Shown one piece after another: positions 1 through 10,165 of a DNA stretch of 64,000 nucleotides. The notes beneath the pieces are model-generated. The model saw only the letters and a list, made by a program, of their open reading frames with translations. It did not search any database and was not told the origin of the DNA. The position numbers were made by a program, and so were the translations under genes. Position 1 is the stretch's first letter; every line of letters begins with the position of its first letter. Source of the DNA: Aurantiochytrium sp. KH105 (taxonomy: Eukaryota > Sar > Bigyra > Thraustochytrida > Thraustochytriidae); assembly GCA_003116975.1 (NCBI GenBank), contig BGKB01000062.1, positions 248,001 to 312,000 of the forward strand. Direction: 5' to 3'.

Positions 1-3000
1 CACTGATTCGGGAGCTCCGTAGACGCGCTCGAGAAAAGCTGGTCCATAACAACGGCCAATAGGCTGCTGAAAAGATTCGGGTGGGCGCGCTCATGTTCTT
101 GGAAGAGAAGCGCAGCACGGCGGTACTCTTCGAGCGAGGTCGTATCACCGCGCGAGCGGTGCTCAGGATTCAACACGGCGCGCACACGGCGCAAGGGGTC
201 CGTGTCGACCGCGTTGCCATCACCCTTGCCGTCATCCCCAGAAGGAGCGTGGACCGCGGCCGCGGCGCGACACCGAAAGATGGCAATCGACTCGACCGCA
301 CTTGCTGCCGGTGAGCTGAGCTGGGCGTTGCCTGAGACGAGCGCCTCACCGAGGCAACACATGATGCGTGCAAACAGTGAAGGCGAGAGGTCTACGAGTG
401 CAATGACGAACTTCTCCGACAGTTGGTTGAGAAGACTCACGAGCGCCTTTGACATCTTCGGAAAGGACATGGTGTGTTTTGGCGAAGAGGCAAGCGCAAG
501 CTCGAGCGTGACCCGACGCGCATCAAGCAGGCAGCTGTCCCCAAAGAGCTGAAAGGTGCCCAGCGGCGCGTACCTGCCATTGAGCATGCGGCTCAGCGTG
601 ATCAGGCAAACTCGCGAGCACTTTTGCTGCGGCTCCTCGAGATCAACTGTGATGCCAGGTCCAATTGCGCCAGGTCCGACATCGATAACGGTGCCGTTCA
701 TGTTTTCAACCTTTTTCTTGTCGCTACTGCTGCCGCTGCTGCTGAGGAATTCTTCACCCATGGCAATAACCGCCTCCTGGAGCGCCTGCATAGACAATGG
801 ATCGTTGCTCGTCCCATTGCTGCCAATCTCGGTGCCAAGCGCCTGCGAAAGGGATTCCATCACGGGGTTGTTCATGTTATCCACAAGCTTGGACCGAATG
901 GCCTCGCGCTTTTCATGACGCGTGCGCTGCGCTTCGCGCGTGCGCTCGAGCGCCTGCAGCTGCGGGGTGCAGAATGCCACCAACACACGCGCTGCCTCGC
1001 GAAAGAGAATGAGGCCGCCCGCGGATAACGACGGAAAAACAATGCGAGAACCACGGTTGTGCACGAGCTCGGAGAGAAGTTTGAGCAACGGCACCATAAC
1101 TTCAAAGTTGTCGTGAAAGGTCGAGGCAAGAACCGCAAGCAGCGTGATACGGTTCGGGTAGAACCACGAAAAGATGAGCTCAAACTCGCGCGCTGCCGAG
1201 GCAGAGGAAATAACACCACGGAGGTCACGAAGCAAGCCAATGGTGGGGCCTATCAAGGACGGGTTGCGAAGGTCATTGCTGTTGGAATTGACAATGCGTA
1301 GCAGACCATCTGCAACTTCTGTCATTGGCTGCATAAAGGACACAAAGCGCTCCTCGACCTGGTCGTGCGAAGTGTACATGTTCGCGTTCACATCGAACAT
1401 GTTCTCCGGGACCTGACTCGAGTTTTGCGACGAGGGATACCGCGTTTGCGTATAGAGCAGCTTGGATAGCGTCGCCATGAGAAAGGTGCGGGCACGGCCA
1501 TGCTTTGGCTCCCGAAGCAGGGGAAAACGCTCGGCAGATGGGTTTTGCAAAAGGTCTTGAATCACTTCGCTCTCGAGGAGCAAACGACCGCTACTCATGA
1601 GCCGAGGGGTGTGCACCTTGCCCGTATGGACAATGGTGACTCCCATGCTTAGCTGATACAAGACGCTCAAGGCACGCTGCACGAGCATAACTGGCGCCGA
1701 AGAATCATCGAGCTGCGCGTTGCGTTCATTCACGTGCTGAGCAAATTGTAAGAGGCCAAAGATGCGACGCATTGCCACATCCAAGAGGGCGCGATCCCCA
1801 CCTTGCACGCCGACGCGCGCTGCAATACTGTGCTGCATCGCCGCGACGCGCGCATTGTTTTCTTCCTCGGATTTGATTTCCGACGCGCTGAGCTCGTCGA
1901 CCAATAGGCCTTGCTGCTTCATGCCGCCATTATTGTTGTTGTTGTTGTTGCTGTTGTTGCTGCTGCTATTGTTGTTATCAGCGTTTCCATCCGACATACC
2001 GGTGTCATTATCGGGCTGTTTGTCTGCGATGGCGCGCGTGCTGCTGGCCCCACTGCTGCCCGAAGATCCGGTTTGGTTGAGTCTATCAAGCGAGGGGGAA
2101 GGCGCTGGCAAGGAACGAAGCTGCATGGAGCGCATCTCCGAGCCGGGCCCGATCATCAGCGAAGTCGTCGCTCCACCAGCGCCGTTGGGCACCATCGCCC
2201 CCCTTCGCAGAAAGGCAAAGTTCATGTAGCCGGAATAGTCGTCGACGAGCTCAACAGAACGGTCGCGCGCGGGACGCTCCGCCTCGTCCTCACGCGCGCG
2301 AGACTCAATGTAGAGCGTTTGGAAACAGCGGAAAAAGTAAAGCGTGGCCAGCTCGAGGCGCCAGCCGGCATTGCTCCCAAACCCAAAAATGAGAGCAGCC
2401 GGAGACTCGCCCCTCGAAGCAATGACGTCCTCGGTCCGCTGCGAATCGGTGACCATCTTAAAGACAAGCGCAGCCAGCTCAGCATTCAGCTCTTCCAGAC
2501 GTTCAATGGCGCGCGCCGAGACACGCGTCACGTGGCCGCCCACGATGGCACCCACAACGTATGAGAGAAAGGCAAGGCGTGCCTGCGAGTCTGCGAGGCG
2601 GCATTTGGCCATGAGCAAGGTTTGTCCCTGTGGGTTGGACAAAAGCGCCGTGACGGCCTGAGCGCGCTCGTTCACGGCAGTCAAAAAGAGCTCGCCGACC
2701 CCGGAGGCAGAGTAACCATAGCGGAAGCGCGCCAGTGTTGACAACGGCGTCAATTGCTCTAGCAGCATGCCCTCGTCGTCGAGGGGATTGTCCTCGATTC
2801 CACCCGAACCCCGACCAAAGCTTCCAAAGCCTTGTCGACTCGTGCCCAAGAGCTCCGAGGCGGCCTCGCCGCCCTCGTCAAGCTCCTCGAGAGCGGCTGC
2901 GCTGCACATGTCGGCCCGCGTCGAGACAAACGCTTGCACGACGCGGGGCACGTATTGGTCGAGGCCGCGCAGGTACCCGGGCTGGTTCATGCCGTCGCGA

Positions 3001-4238
3001 TTCACGCCCTCGCGGATGCGCAGGTAGGGCGTTGGCAGAACCAGGGCGCTCCACAAGCGAACGAGGTAGTGGACGGAGCGCGTGGAGACGGTGCGCCACG
3101 CCGCGAGTGTTTCCTCGGTAAACTGTGCAAGTGCTTCCAACCAGAGCTGGTACTGGGGCGGCTTGGCAAGCTCGACGAGCTGAAAATGACTTTTCATGCG
3201 CGAAAGAAGCCGGCACAGGTGATGGAGACAGGCGTCGCTGTGGCTGAGGCCGGTCTTCTCCTTCATGAGCTGCGTGGATCCTTCCAAAAGGGCAACGAGG
3301 AACTCATGGCGGGTGCTCTCCTCGAAGACGGAGCGCCTGGTCGACGCCAACAGTGCGATGCACTGAAGTGCCATGCTGGCGGCGCCGTCTTCGGAGCCAT
3401 CAATTTCGCTCTCGTTTTGGACTTGCCATTGCGCGTTGTAAATTTGGAAAAGAAGCCGCAGCGCGTTCGCGTTGGCAATATCCTTGGTCCACTCGATGGG
3501 GATGTAAAGGCAGGCGACCACGTCGTCGCTCTCGCTGTACCCGGTGCCGACAAAATCGTACGCGAGGCAAGTTTGCAAGGTCTTGAGGGCCTCTCTGAGA
3601 ATGGGGCGGTCTCGTGCGGGCTCTTGCGAGCTGAACGCCTGGTTCACCGTTTTGAGCGCCAGCATAAACGCGCGCGAGAGCCCATCTTGTTCCCTGAAAG
3701 CTTGCGCAGCCTGTCGGCCCTCGGGGTCCAGACGGCCGTTTGGCTCTGTGCGTCCAAGCTCGAACTCGGTAATGAGGTCTGTGAGGATACGGAGCCCGAG
3801 GATGGCGTGCTGCGCGCCGGCGTGAAGAAACTGCACAATCTCATTCATCAATCTTCGCAGCTCCGGGTCCGAAACCCATCCGAGCTTTGTCAGTCGGCAG
3901 AGGACCTGGATCGTTGCCTTGGTCACGAAATCGTTTGGGTCCGATGACGAGGACGCCAGCCTCCGCAGCAAGAACTGCTGCAAGTGGACGCGTTGTGAAG
4001 AGGTCACATTGCGCCAATCTTTGGAGAGGATGAGCAGCAGACCTTTCGAGGCATACAGAAGCGCATACTGCGATGTGGAGTTTTCCAGTGTGTACTGCAG
4101 CTGCGGCAAGTACTGTGCCGAGGATTGCAGCCGCAAGAGCCACCGTTGCGCTTCGAGTTTCTCGATCAAGGTTGCGTTTTGTCCGCTGTAAAGCAGGGCG
4201 CACAAGCTTTCCAGCTTGTTCAACTCCGAGGCGTCCAT
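1..4238 (-). CDS. XPO7: Exportin-7 (RanBP16-type nuclear export receptor), C-terminus cut by window edge
   Basis: This is a single open frame from the ATG at 4238 to the left edge, 1412 codons with no stop. It begins MDASELNKLESLCALLY, as XPO7 does, and follows the family colinearly: LTKLGWVSDPEL, FVGTGYSESDDV, CRLLSRMKSHFQLVELAK, STRSVHYLVRLWSALV, PTIGLLRDLRGV, EVMVPLLKLLSELVHNR, GGLILFREAARVLV. It stops at LPNQW, matching the family NQWSMSRPL segment, so only about 80 residues should be missing. XPO7 is a karyopherin-beta family HEAT-solenoid receptor that carries cargo through the nuclear pore with RanGTP (family knowledge). The protein is already longer than the roughly 1090-residue animal form. 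Part of the excess is an Asn/Ser-rich low-complexity insertion at about residues 690-775, which has no counterpart in animal XPO7. It shares a 1.7 kb divergent spacer with the START gene. I am very confident of the family. Confidence 0.95.
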   Translation of the reverse strand, partial: MDASELNKLESLCALLYSGQNATLIEKLEAQRWLLRLQSSAQYLPQLQYTLENSTSQYALLYASKGLLLILSKDWRNVTSSQRVHLQQFLLRRLASSSSDPNDFVTKATIQVLCRLTKLGWVSDPELRRLMNEIVQFLHAGAQHAILGLRILTDLITEFELGRTEPNGRLDPEGRQAAQAFREQDGLSRAFMLALKTVNQAFSSQEPARDRPILREALKTLQTCLAYDFVGTGYSESDDVVACLYIPIEWTKDIANANALRLLFQIYNAQWQVQNESEIDGSEDGAASMALQCIALLASTRRSVFEESTRHEFLVALLEGSTQLMKEKTGLSHSDACLHHLCRLLSRMKSHFQLVELAKPPQYQLWLEALAQFTEETLAAWRTVSTRSVHYLVRLWSALVLPTPYLRIREGVNRDGMNQPGYLRGLDQYVPRVVQAFVSTRADMCSAAALEELDEGGEAASELLGTSRQGFGSFGRGSGGIEDNPLDDEGMLLEQLTPLSTLARFRYGYSASGVGELFLTAVNERAQAVTALLSNPQGQTLLMAKCRLADSQARLAFLSYVVGAIVGGHVTRVSARAIERLEELNAELAALVFKMVTDSQRTEDVIASRGESPAALIFGFGSNAGWRLELATLYFFRCFQTLYIESRAREDEAERPARDRSVELVDDYSGYMNFAFLRRGAMVPNGAGGATTSLMIGPGSEMRSMQLRSLPAPSPSLDRLNQTGSSGSSGASSTRAIADKQPDNDTGMSDGNADNNNSSSNNSNNNNNNNGGMKQQGLLVDELSASEIKSEEENNARVAAMQHSIAARVGVQGGDRALLDVAMRRIFGLLQFAQHVNERNAQLDDSSAPVMLVQRALSVLYQLSMGVTIVHTGKVHTPRLMSSGRLLLESEVIQDLLQNPSAERFPLLREPKHGRARTFLMATLSKLLYTQTRYPSSQNSSQVPENMFDVNANMYTSHDQVEERFVSFMQPMTEVADGLLRIVNSNSNDLRNPSLIGPTIGLLRDLRGVISSASAAREFELIFSWFYPNRITLLAVLASTFHDNFEVMVPLLKLLSELVHNRGSRIVFPSLSAGGLILFREAARVLVAFCTPQLQALERTREAQRTRHEKREAIRSKLVDNMNNPVMESLSQALGTEIGSNGTSNDPLSMQALQEAVIAMGEEFLSSSGSSSDKKKVENMNGTVIDVGPGAIGPGITVDLEEPQQKCSRVCLITLSRMLNGRYAPLGTFQLFGDSCLLDARRVTLELALASSPKHTMSFPKMSKALVSLLNQLSEKFVIALVDLSPSLFARIMCCLGEALVSGNAQLSSPAASAVESIAIFRCRAAAAVHAPSGDDGKGDGNAVDTDPLRRVRAVLNPEHRSRGDTTSLEEYRRAALLFQEHERAHPNLFSSLLAVVMDQLFSSASTELPNQ

Positions 4239-4999
4239 GGCGGGTGGCCCGTGCGTTACTTTGCGGTCGCACTCTCCCACTCTCTATCTTTTCTCTCCCA
4301 CTCTCTCTCTCTCTCGCTTTTGCTTTCCTTTATCTCGCGTGGATACCTGTTGATCCTGCTGCTCGTTTCCCTCGTCTCCTTTTTGGATTGCGAGTTGACG
4401 TACGTGCGAGCTGGGGCGTCGCGAGCGGGGAGGTTCTCTCCCCCCGATGCAACCGCCGGCCCGCGGAAGCCGCAGATGCTGCAAATGCTTGGCGCGCAAG
4501 GGAAAGAAAGCACAGACGCTCCTGAGGGGCGAAAATCAAACGAGGCGAGGAAAAGGAAAGGAATCAAGGCCGCGACGGCGCTCGCTGGGCGCGGCAAGCA
4601 AGCAAGCTCGCCAACAGCGAAGCTCGCTCCGCTGTGGTCGCCCCTGTCTCCAACTGCCTAGCTCAGCTTAGCTTCGCTTCGCTGCAGGGAGGGCGCGACC
4701 GCGGGCGGCCTTTGCGGCGCCGGGCAAACTTCGCCTCCGCGCGCGCGCGCGCTCTCGCGCTCCCGCGGGCTCTCTCCGCCTCCCGCTCCTCCGCCGCGCG
4801 CGTCTCCGCCGTCGCGCGCGCTGCGCTTGCTTCGCTTTGCCTTCTTTCTTCGAAAGATCCGCGGCGATCCTCGTCGTTCAAACCCGGCCCGGCCGGCGCG
4901 ATGCCCGCCCGGCCCGCGCGACGGAGGGGCGCGCGGGGGCGGACGGCGGCGGGGAGAGGGCCCTGCGCGCGCCGCGCGCGCGGGGGTGGCGACGCGGGG

Positions 5000-5044
5000 C
5001 CTGCCTGCCTGCCTGCTGCCTGCCTGCTGCCTGCCTGCCTGCGC
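5000..5044. repeat. TGCC-rich microsatellite
   Basis: Imperfect CTGCCTGC tetranucleotide tract inside the XPO7/START divergent spacer. Confidence 0.85.
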
Positions 5045-5151
5045 GCTCGCCGCGCCTGCTGCGCCGCGATCCGACTCGCCCTTCGGTCTCTGCCTGTCTT
5101 GGCCTCTTCCCTCTTTCTTGCTTTCCTTCTTTCTTTCTTTCCTTGTCTGCC

Positions 5152-5197
<46 letters not shown>
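5152..5197. repeat. (CTGT)n microsatellite
   Basis: About eleven tandem CTGT units without interruption, following a CT/TTTC-rich stretch. On the opposite strand it reads as repeated Asp-Arg-Gln-Thr, which creates false open frames. Confidence 0.95.
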
Positions 5198-5984
5198 GCT
5201 GTCGCGAAAAACGTTTGCCGCCCTTTCTGCGCGCACTTGCGCCGCGCCATTCTCCACTTGAGCGCGCCGCCCGCAACTGCCGCCGCCGCGCCCGCCAAGT
5301 GCGCAAAGCGCGCCGCGCGGGGTTCCGCGTTCTTTTCGTTCCAACGCCGCCGATCCTACAGTTAGTTAGTATCTTTGCTGGGCGGGCGGACGCGTCGCCG
5401 CGCGCGGGCGAGGGTTCAAGTTGGGCCACATTCTTTAGGCCGCTTCGCGAAGAATCTAATCGAGCGTCTTGGGGATGATGATCGTGATGATGCGAGTCGG
5501 TAATGGCGGCTGAATTGGACGAGGACGAGCAGACGCGAGAGGGAGAAAAACCGCTTCGTGTGGCCGACGTGGGAGTGAGGAGTCGCCACACCGTCGGTGG
5601 TCTCAAAACGGTTGTGATGGGATAGTCTCCTTTTTACTTTTGGACCACATTTGATCTTTTTTTCGAGTTGACGAAACGGAGGGATTCTACAGGAAATGAG
5701 AGCGACAACGCCGTCTCGACATCCGGCATGGGACTGCTCTTCTCTACTGGGCTACAAAGCCCGACCAGCGACTTGATCGATGACCCTCTTTGCAACCCTC
5801 TCGGAAAGACCAAAAAGCTTTACAAACAGGTTGGCTCAAAATAATAAATAAAGAGTGCAGACAGAGTTGGCGGCGAGCAGCACGACGCAGTATTGCGTTT
5901 TCCTGCGACAAAGCCAAAAAGCTTCAACGAGATCTCGACGCCGCGAGATCGCCCAAGCGCAGGGGCGCGACGCAGTGGGCGACC

Positions 5985-7016
5985 ATGGCCGGCATGTCGC
6001 TAGATTGGACGAGCGGCCAAGTCGCGTTCTCGGCCTTCTTCGTGCTCTTCGCCGCAGATGCTTGGCTTCATGGACCTGTACAAGGACCTGCACGTCATGC
6101 GGCGCTCGCCGTCTCCGTAGCCGCTGCTGTCGCAGGCCGATACGAGGCTTTTCTTGCGGCCCAGTTCGTGTGGCTCGCCGTCTTGGCGTTCGCAGGCTCA
6201 CCAACGTCACTCAAGAAGGCTTCTGCAGCACCTGCAGCCGGCGCTGAGGCGCAGGCGAAGACTGCGACGAAGAGCAAGCGAGAGGGTCTGGATGCTGCAA
6301 CCGGGACCAGTGCGTTACCTGCGCAGGGAAAGAAGCTTATCGAAGATTCTCTGTCCAAGTTTGTCAAGAACCTAGATCCAGTTCACTCTTGTGACGGAAA
6401 AACTTGGCAGCTCGAGCAGGACAAGGACGGGATCAAGGTCTTTAGCGCGGCCTTCCCCGGACAGTCCACCAAGCGATGGAAGGTCACCTGCACGTGCAGA
6501 GCAGAATCTCTCCACGAGCTTTGTGAGGAGCTCTTCAATTTCGACAAGCGTACGGGCGCCTCTGGCTGGGACACCGCGCTCAAGACCGGCAACATTGTCA
6601 CGACTTTTGGTGAGCACTTTACTGTGGCCCGCATGATCACCAACGCCGCAGCAGGCGGTGCGATCTCGTCTCGCGAGTTTTTCGATCTGCGTGTACGCTA
6701 CAATGGGCCTTCCGAGTACAAATTTGCTCCAGAAAATGGCTGCCTTACGGCCACGGTTGGTCTAGATCCGAAAAAAGACAAGTCTTGGCTCCCGTCAATG
6801 CCCAAGCCAGACAAAAACTACGTCGTGGGAACTTCTTACCCAGGGGGGGGCGTACGGATATCCGCCTTGGGCAAGGATACATTTTTGTACGAAATGGTGA
6901 CCAACATGAATTTGAATGGCTGGATTCCTACTTCCGTCATTAATACTGCCACGTCGTCGGCCCTTCTCGAGTCGCACCAGGCCATGCTCGCTCACCTCGA
7001 CAAGAAGTTTGCCTAA
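5985..7016 (+). CDS. Membrane-anchored START-domain lipid-transfer protein
   Basis: This encodes 343 residues. The ATG at 5985 is chosen because it has a strong context (GCGACCATGG) and no in-frame ATG lies upstream in the open frame. Residues 1-75 are hydrophobic, with two or three likely membrane segments (AFSAFFVLFAADAWL, AALAVSVAAAVAG, FLAAQFVWLAVLAFAG), followed by an Ala/Lys-rich linker. From about residue 110 to the end it resembles a StAR-related lipid-transfer domain: WQLEQDKDGIKVFSAAFPG, the central SREFFDLRVRY strand, and the C-terminal MNLNGWIPTSVINTATSS helix typical of START domains. Such proteins bind a sterol, phospholipid or ceramide in a helix-grip cavity. A membrane anchor plus START recalls the STARD3 layout, although the anchor itself is not visibly a MENTAL domain. 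The ligand cannot be named from sequence. Confidence 0.85.
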   Translation: MAGMSLDWTSGQVAFSAFFVLFAADAWLHGPVQGPARHAALAVSVAAAVAGRYEAFLAAQFVWLAVLAFAGSPTSLKKASAAPAAGAEAQAKTATKSKREGLDAATGTSALPAQGKKLIEDSLSKFVKNLDPVHSCDGKTWQLEQDKDGIKVFSAAFPGQSTKRWKVTCTCRAESLHELCEELFNFDKRTGASGWDTALKTGNIVTTFGEHFTVARMITNAAAGGAISSREFFDLRVRYNGPSEYKFAPENGCLTATVGLDPKKDKSWLPSMPKPDKNYVVGTSYPGGGVRISALGKDTFLYEMVTNMNLNGWIPTSVINTATSSALLESHQAMLAHLDKKFA

Positions 7017-7659
7017 TTCTTTGCATGAGCCGGGATTCACAGCACATCCGTTGCTCGGTTTCAAGACTGAATAAAAAATATGTAAACGAGTTTCTTTCTT
7101 CATTTTCCCTTTTCTTCTCTCTTACGAGGCTTCATTCACCTCACTCCTCATTCGCTAGAGATGGCTGGCATCGCAAGGAAACCAGCTTTCCAGGCACAAG
7201 CTTCTTCGATAGTACAACAAAGCCCAACTCGTTCCTTATCGTGGGTTATCGCAATCATGGACATTTTCAACATCATCTTTGTAGGTCGAAGACCCATGCT
7301 GAAACAGGGTTGTATGCAATCAAATTTGATTGTATTTTTATTTTATTTTTATCAGCAAAAGTATGGTCACGCGCACGCAGAAGAAGAGGGGACGCGCGTC
7401 CGTGGTCCACGAGCATAGCACGCGAACAGCTGCACGGCTTTGGAACACGACTGACTTTCGTGATCACAAAACCCTGTGTACTTGCCGCGGTTGGAGCGCG
7501 GGTGACCCCCAACCACGGCTCAGGTCCACAGAAGATTGAAGAGACCGGTATCGGCAAGGTAGCTAGCAGCTGTGCAAAATTCAAACAGAAACCCCCCAAA
7601 AAAACAAAAAGAAAAGGAGAAGAAGGAGGGGGGGGGGGGCGCAGAAACCGAGTCAGTCA
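7017..7659. other. Convergent 3' spacer, START gene / GT32 gene
   Basis: This AT-richer 0.64 kb holds the 3' ends of two convergent genes. It has AATAAA on the plus strand at 7070 and TTTATT (AATAAA on the minus strand) at 7337-7347, plus a run of G at about 7628-7639. A long plus-strand frame through it has only non-ATG starts and no recognisable protein features. Confidence 0.5.
7070..7075 (+). terminator. Poly(A) signal of START gene
   Basis: AATAAA 54 bases after the stop codon at 7016. Confidence 0.6.
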
Positions 7660-9080
7660 TCAGCTCATTATCACAGCGTGGCCGCTCACGTTCTGTAAGA
7701 CGCAAAGGCAACATTGTAAGCGCGGAAAACGTACTCTGTGCATAGAAATCGATGAACAAGAAGTGGAGCGGATAGAAGATGTGAACAAAGACGAAGTGAG
7801 GAGTGAGTCATGCTGTTTTCTGTCCATTCTGCAGAGAAAACAACTTACGTTGTGGTGCTTTGCTTGGTGACAGGCAAAGTCGGAATAATCACCACACTGC
7901 TTCATGGGGACTGCGTAAGAGGTAATATTAAAAAAAACGAGAGAAAGTTAGTCCGTCGTGTTGTGTTTGCGAGCACGCCAAAGATCCACGAATAGCAAAA
8001 GGGGGTTATCATGTGCCGCAGGCGTAGCAAAGTAAACTTACAGATTCGGCCAAGCACCTCGCGATGCAAGAGGGTGAGGAACGGGGACTGGTCCTGCTCG
8101 CCGAGAGGAATACGGTGAAAGTTCTCACAAGGCAAAGCGTACCAAGGGTGAGGGTTCGTCTTGATGGTAATGTCGAGGTACACCGGACCTGTTGCTGCAA
8201 GCACGGGCTTGCCAAACTGCTTGACAAGCGTTTCAAAGGCGTGCTTCCAGAAAGGGTCTTTTGGCGGTGAGCTCATGAGGCTGTTCTGCACCATTTCGTT
8301 GTACTGGTACGGGCTCTCGACGAGGCTGACGCGGTCCTGAGGGAGATGATCCCAAAAGTTGACAAGAGGCTCGTAATCGAGATCGGCGTAAATGCCACCG
8401 TAGGCGTACATGATAAAGTAGCGCGAGGCATCGGCACGCTGGATGTTGAACTTGTAGCCGTCGTAGTAGGGGAGGAACCAGTCAAAGTGTTCGGCGATGA
8501 GCTCGCGCTGCGTCTCATCGGTCCAGAGAATATGCTTGAACTCTGGCTCGGGGAAGAGCGTCTTCCAGCGCTTGGACCACATTTCATACTTGGGATTGGT
8601 GATATGCGTGTCCTTCCATTGCTGATGGATGATCTTGGGCAGCTCGGGCTTCCAGTCTGCAGGGACATTGTCACGAGAAGGAAAGTTTCGCACAGTGTGC
8701 AGAGAGCGCCTGGCCACGACGCAAGGGTCCTCACTGTGCATGGCGTCAAAAATAAGCGTAAAGACGGTGTACAGCACGAGGAGGCCAAGAAGTACGAGCA
8801 AGGCCTTGCAGGAGCGCTTCTCCAGACACTGCTGCGTGCTGTTCTTCCGAAGAGGGTTGGCGCCATCGGCGCCAATGGAGGAGAAGGGTGCGCTCACGGA
8901 GAAGTCGTCCGGAACGAGACCCTTTTGGTCGCCATTCTGCGCGCTGTTGCCGCGGCGACGCACAATATTGGACCCGGATCCGCCCATCCCGTTCATGAGG
9001 TTCCCGAGCCTTGAGGCCGTCGAAGACCTGCGGCGGTTGTCGGTGCCGCCGCTGGCCGTGCCACTTCCGCCGGCGTCCAT
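7660..9080 (-). CDS. Type II membrane glycosyltransferase, GT32 (OCH1/SUR1-like DXD family), probably three exons
   Basis: The ATG at 9080 is used; codons upstream of it in the frame give only non-ATG starts. A Ser/Gly/Arg-rich cytosolic tail (1-90) is followed by one membrane segment (about 91-112, ALLVLLGLLVLYTVFTLIF). The lumenal domain has the family marks PKIIHQQWKD (about 148), ILWTDE, RADASRYFIMYAYGGIYADLDYEPL with DXD at 233-235, and AATGPVYLD. GT32 enzymes transfer sugars, typically mannose, from nucleotide sugars in the Golgi. At 8042 the frame meets a perfect GTAAGT donor just after LGRI, and the unspliced continuation is hydrophobic nonsense. My model is 9080-8042, 7910-7849 and 7692-7660, with introns of 131 and 156 bp, both GTAAGT...CAG and pyrimidine-rich before the acceptor. 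It ends in the Cys/His-rich stretch MKQCGDYSDFACHQAKHHN. Exon 1 is secure; the last two exons are inferred. Confidence 0.8.
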
Positions 9081-10165
9081 CTCTGCTCGTCGCGTGCGCT
9101 CGTTCGCGCAGTACACGCTCGCTCGCTCGCGTCAGCAAGGCGCGAGGAAATGAAGCAAATGTCGCGGTCTGTCTCGCGGTGGCCCTCCGAACGCGCGCAG
9201 ACTGCGACCTGCCTTCCGGCTGCCTGCCGCTCCCCGCCCGGCTCCGCCCGGCGCTCCTTGCCGGCCGCTGCGCGCTGTCTGCCCGTGGCCTCTCGCGCTT
9301 CCTCCTCGCGGGCGGCGACGTGGCAGCGCGGCTTGATCTGATCGAGCTATGCCTTGCTCGCCTCGCCCGCCTCGCTCGCGCCGCTTCCCGCGTTCTTGCC
9401 CTTTGCACTCCGTTTGCCCCACTTGCGCGCCGCTTTGCTCCACTGTGCGCGCGCGCATTCTCCATTCGCGCCGCCCGCCGCCCAAAGAAGGAAGGAAACA
9501 AAAGTAGGCTAAAAACAAGGCAAAAAGTGAAAATCGAAACTTGAAAAAGTGAAAAATAAAGGAGACGCGCCACGAAATGGTGACCAAGGACGCCCGCGAC
9601 AGCGACTCTCTCTCTCCCTGGCCCTCACACCCGACCCACCTCCGCGTGCGCGCGTGCGCGCGTGCGTGCCTGTCGCGGCGACAAGCTGGAGTCCTGCGGA
9701 ACCGAGGAGCCGCCTCGACGACGTCACCGCCACCGCGGCGGCACCCTCCGGTGCGCGGGTGCATGCCTGCGCGTGTGCAACAGAGAAGGAAGGAAGGAAG
9801 GAAGGAAGGAGGGAAGGAAGGAAGCAAGAGGAGAGTGCACACCGCGGGAGGCTTGATCTTGACTTTCTTCGGCGCCCTTGCGCGCCCAATTCCGCAGGGC
9901 CGTTGACCCGGCGGCGTAAGGCTTCTGTTCTTCCTCCTGTACTTCTCCTTCTCCTTCTCCTTCTCCTTCGCCCGCCGCTCGCCTTCTGGTGCTGGCGTGG
10001 GAAACTGCGCTGCAGGCTGACAGCGACGACGACGGCGGCGACGGCGAGGGGTGCGATCGTTTCTTGGTTCTTTTGAGCGTACAAATAGAAGAGTCGTCTT
10101 GGCGCTCGACCTGGGACGTGGCCGACAAAGTGCAAAGGCAGCGAGCAAGCACGTGGAGAGGAAAG
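9081..10165. promoter_or_regulatory. Divergent spacer between GT32 and CH-domain genes
   Basis: This is 1.1 kb between two divergent start codons. It contains CACTTGCGCGCC at 9420-9431, the partner-like GCATTCTCCATTCGCGCC at 9453-9470, a GGAA microsatellite, and CTTCTC repeats at 9945-9970. The spacer is crossed by Arg-rich frames on both strands that I do not regard as genes. Confidence 0.5.
9785..9824. repeat. (GGAA)n microsatellite
   Basis: About ten GGAA units with one interruption (GGAGGGAA). Confidence 0.9.

Larger units (their letters stand above)
4239..5984. promoter_or_regulatory. Divergent spacer between XPO7 and START gene
   Basis: This is 1.75 kb of GC-rich, repeat-rich DNA between two genes read away from each other, so it should hold both promoters and 5' untranslated regions. 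It contains CT-rich stretches near 4265-4325, TGCC and CTGT microsatellites, and a cluster of the CACTTGCGC-type element: forward at 5233-5243, CCATTCTCCACTTG at 5247-5260, and an inverted AAGTGCGC near 5298. Several overlapping open frames cross it, but all are low-complexity Arg/Ala/Gly-rich reading of repeats. I see no gene here. Confidence 0.5.

Noticed and set aside
7025..7870. 281-codon plus-strand frame downstream of the START gene
   Set aside because: It has a non-ATG start, biased low-complexity composition and poly-Gly from a G run, and it overlaps the 3' UTR and the 3' exons of the GT32 gene on the other strand.
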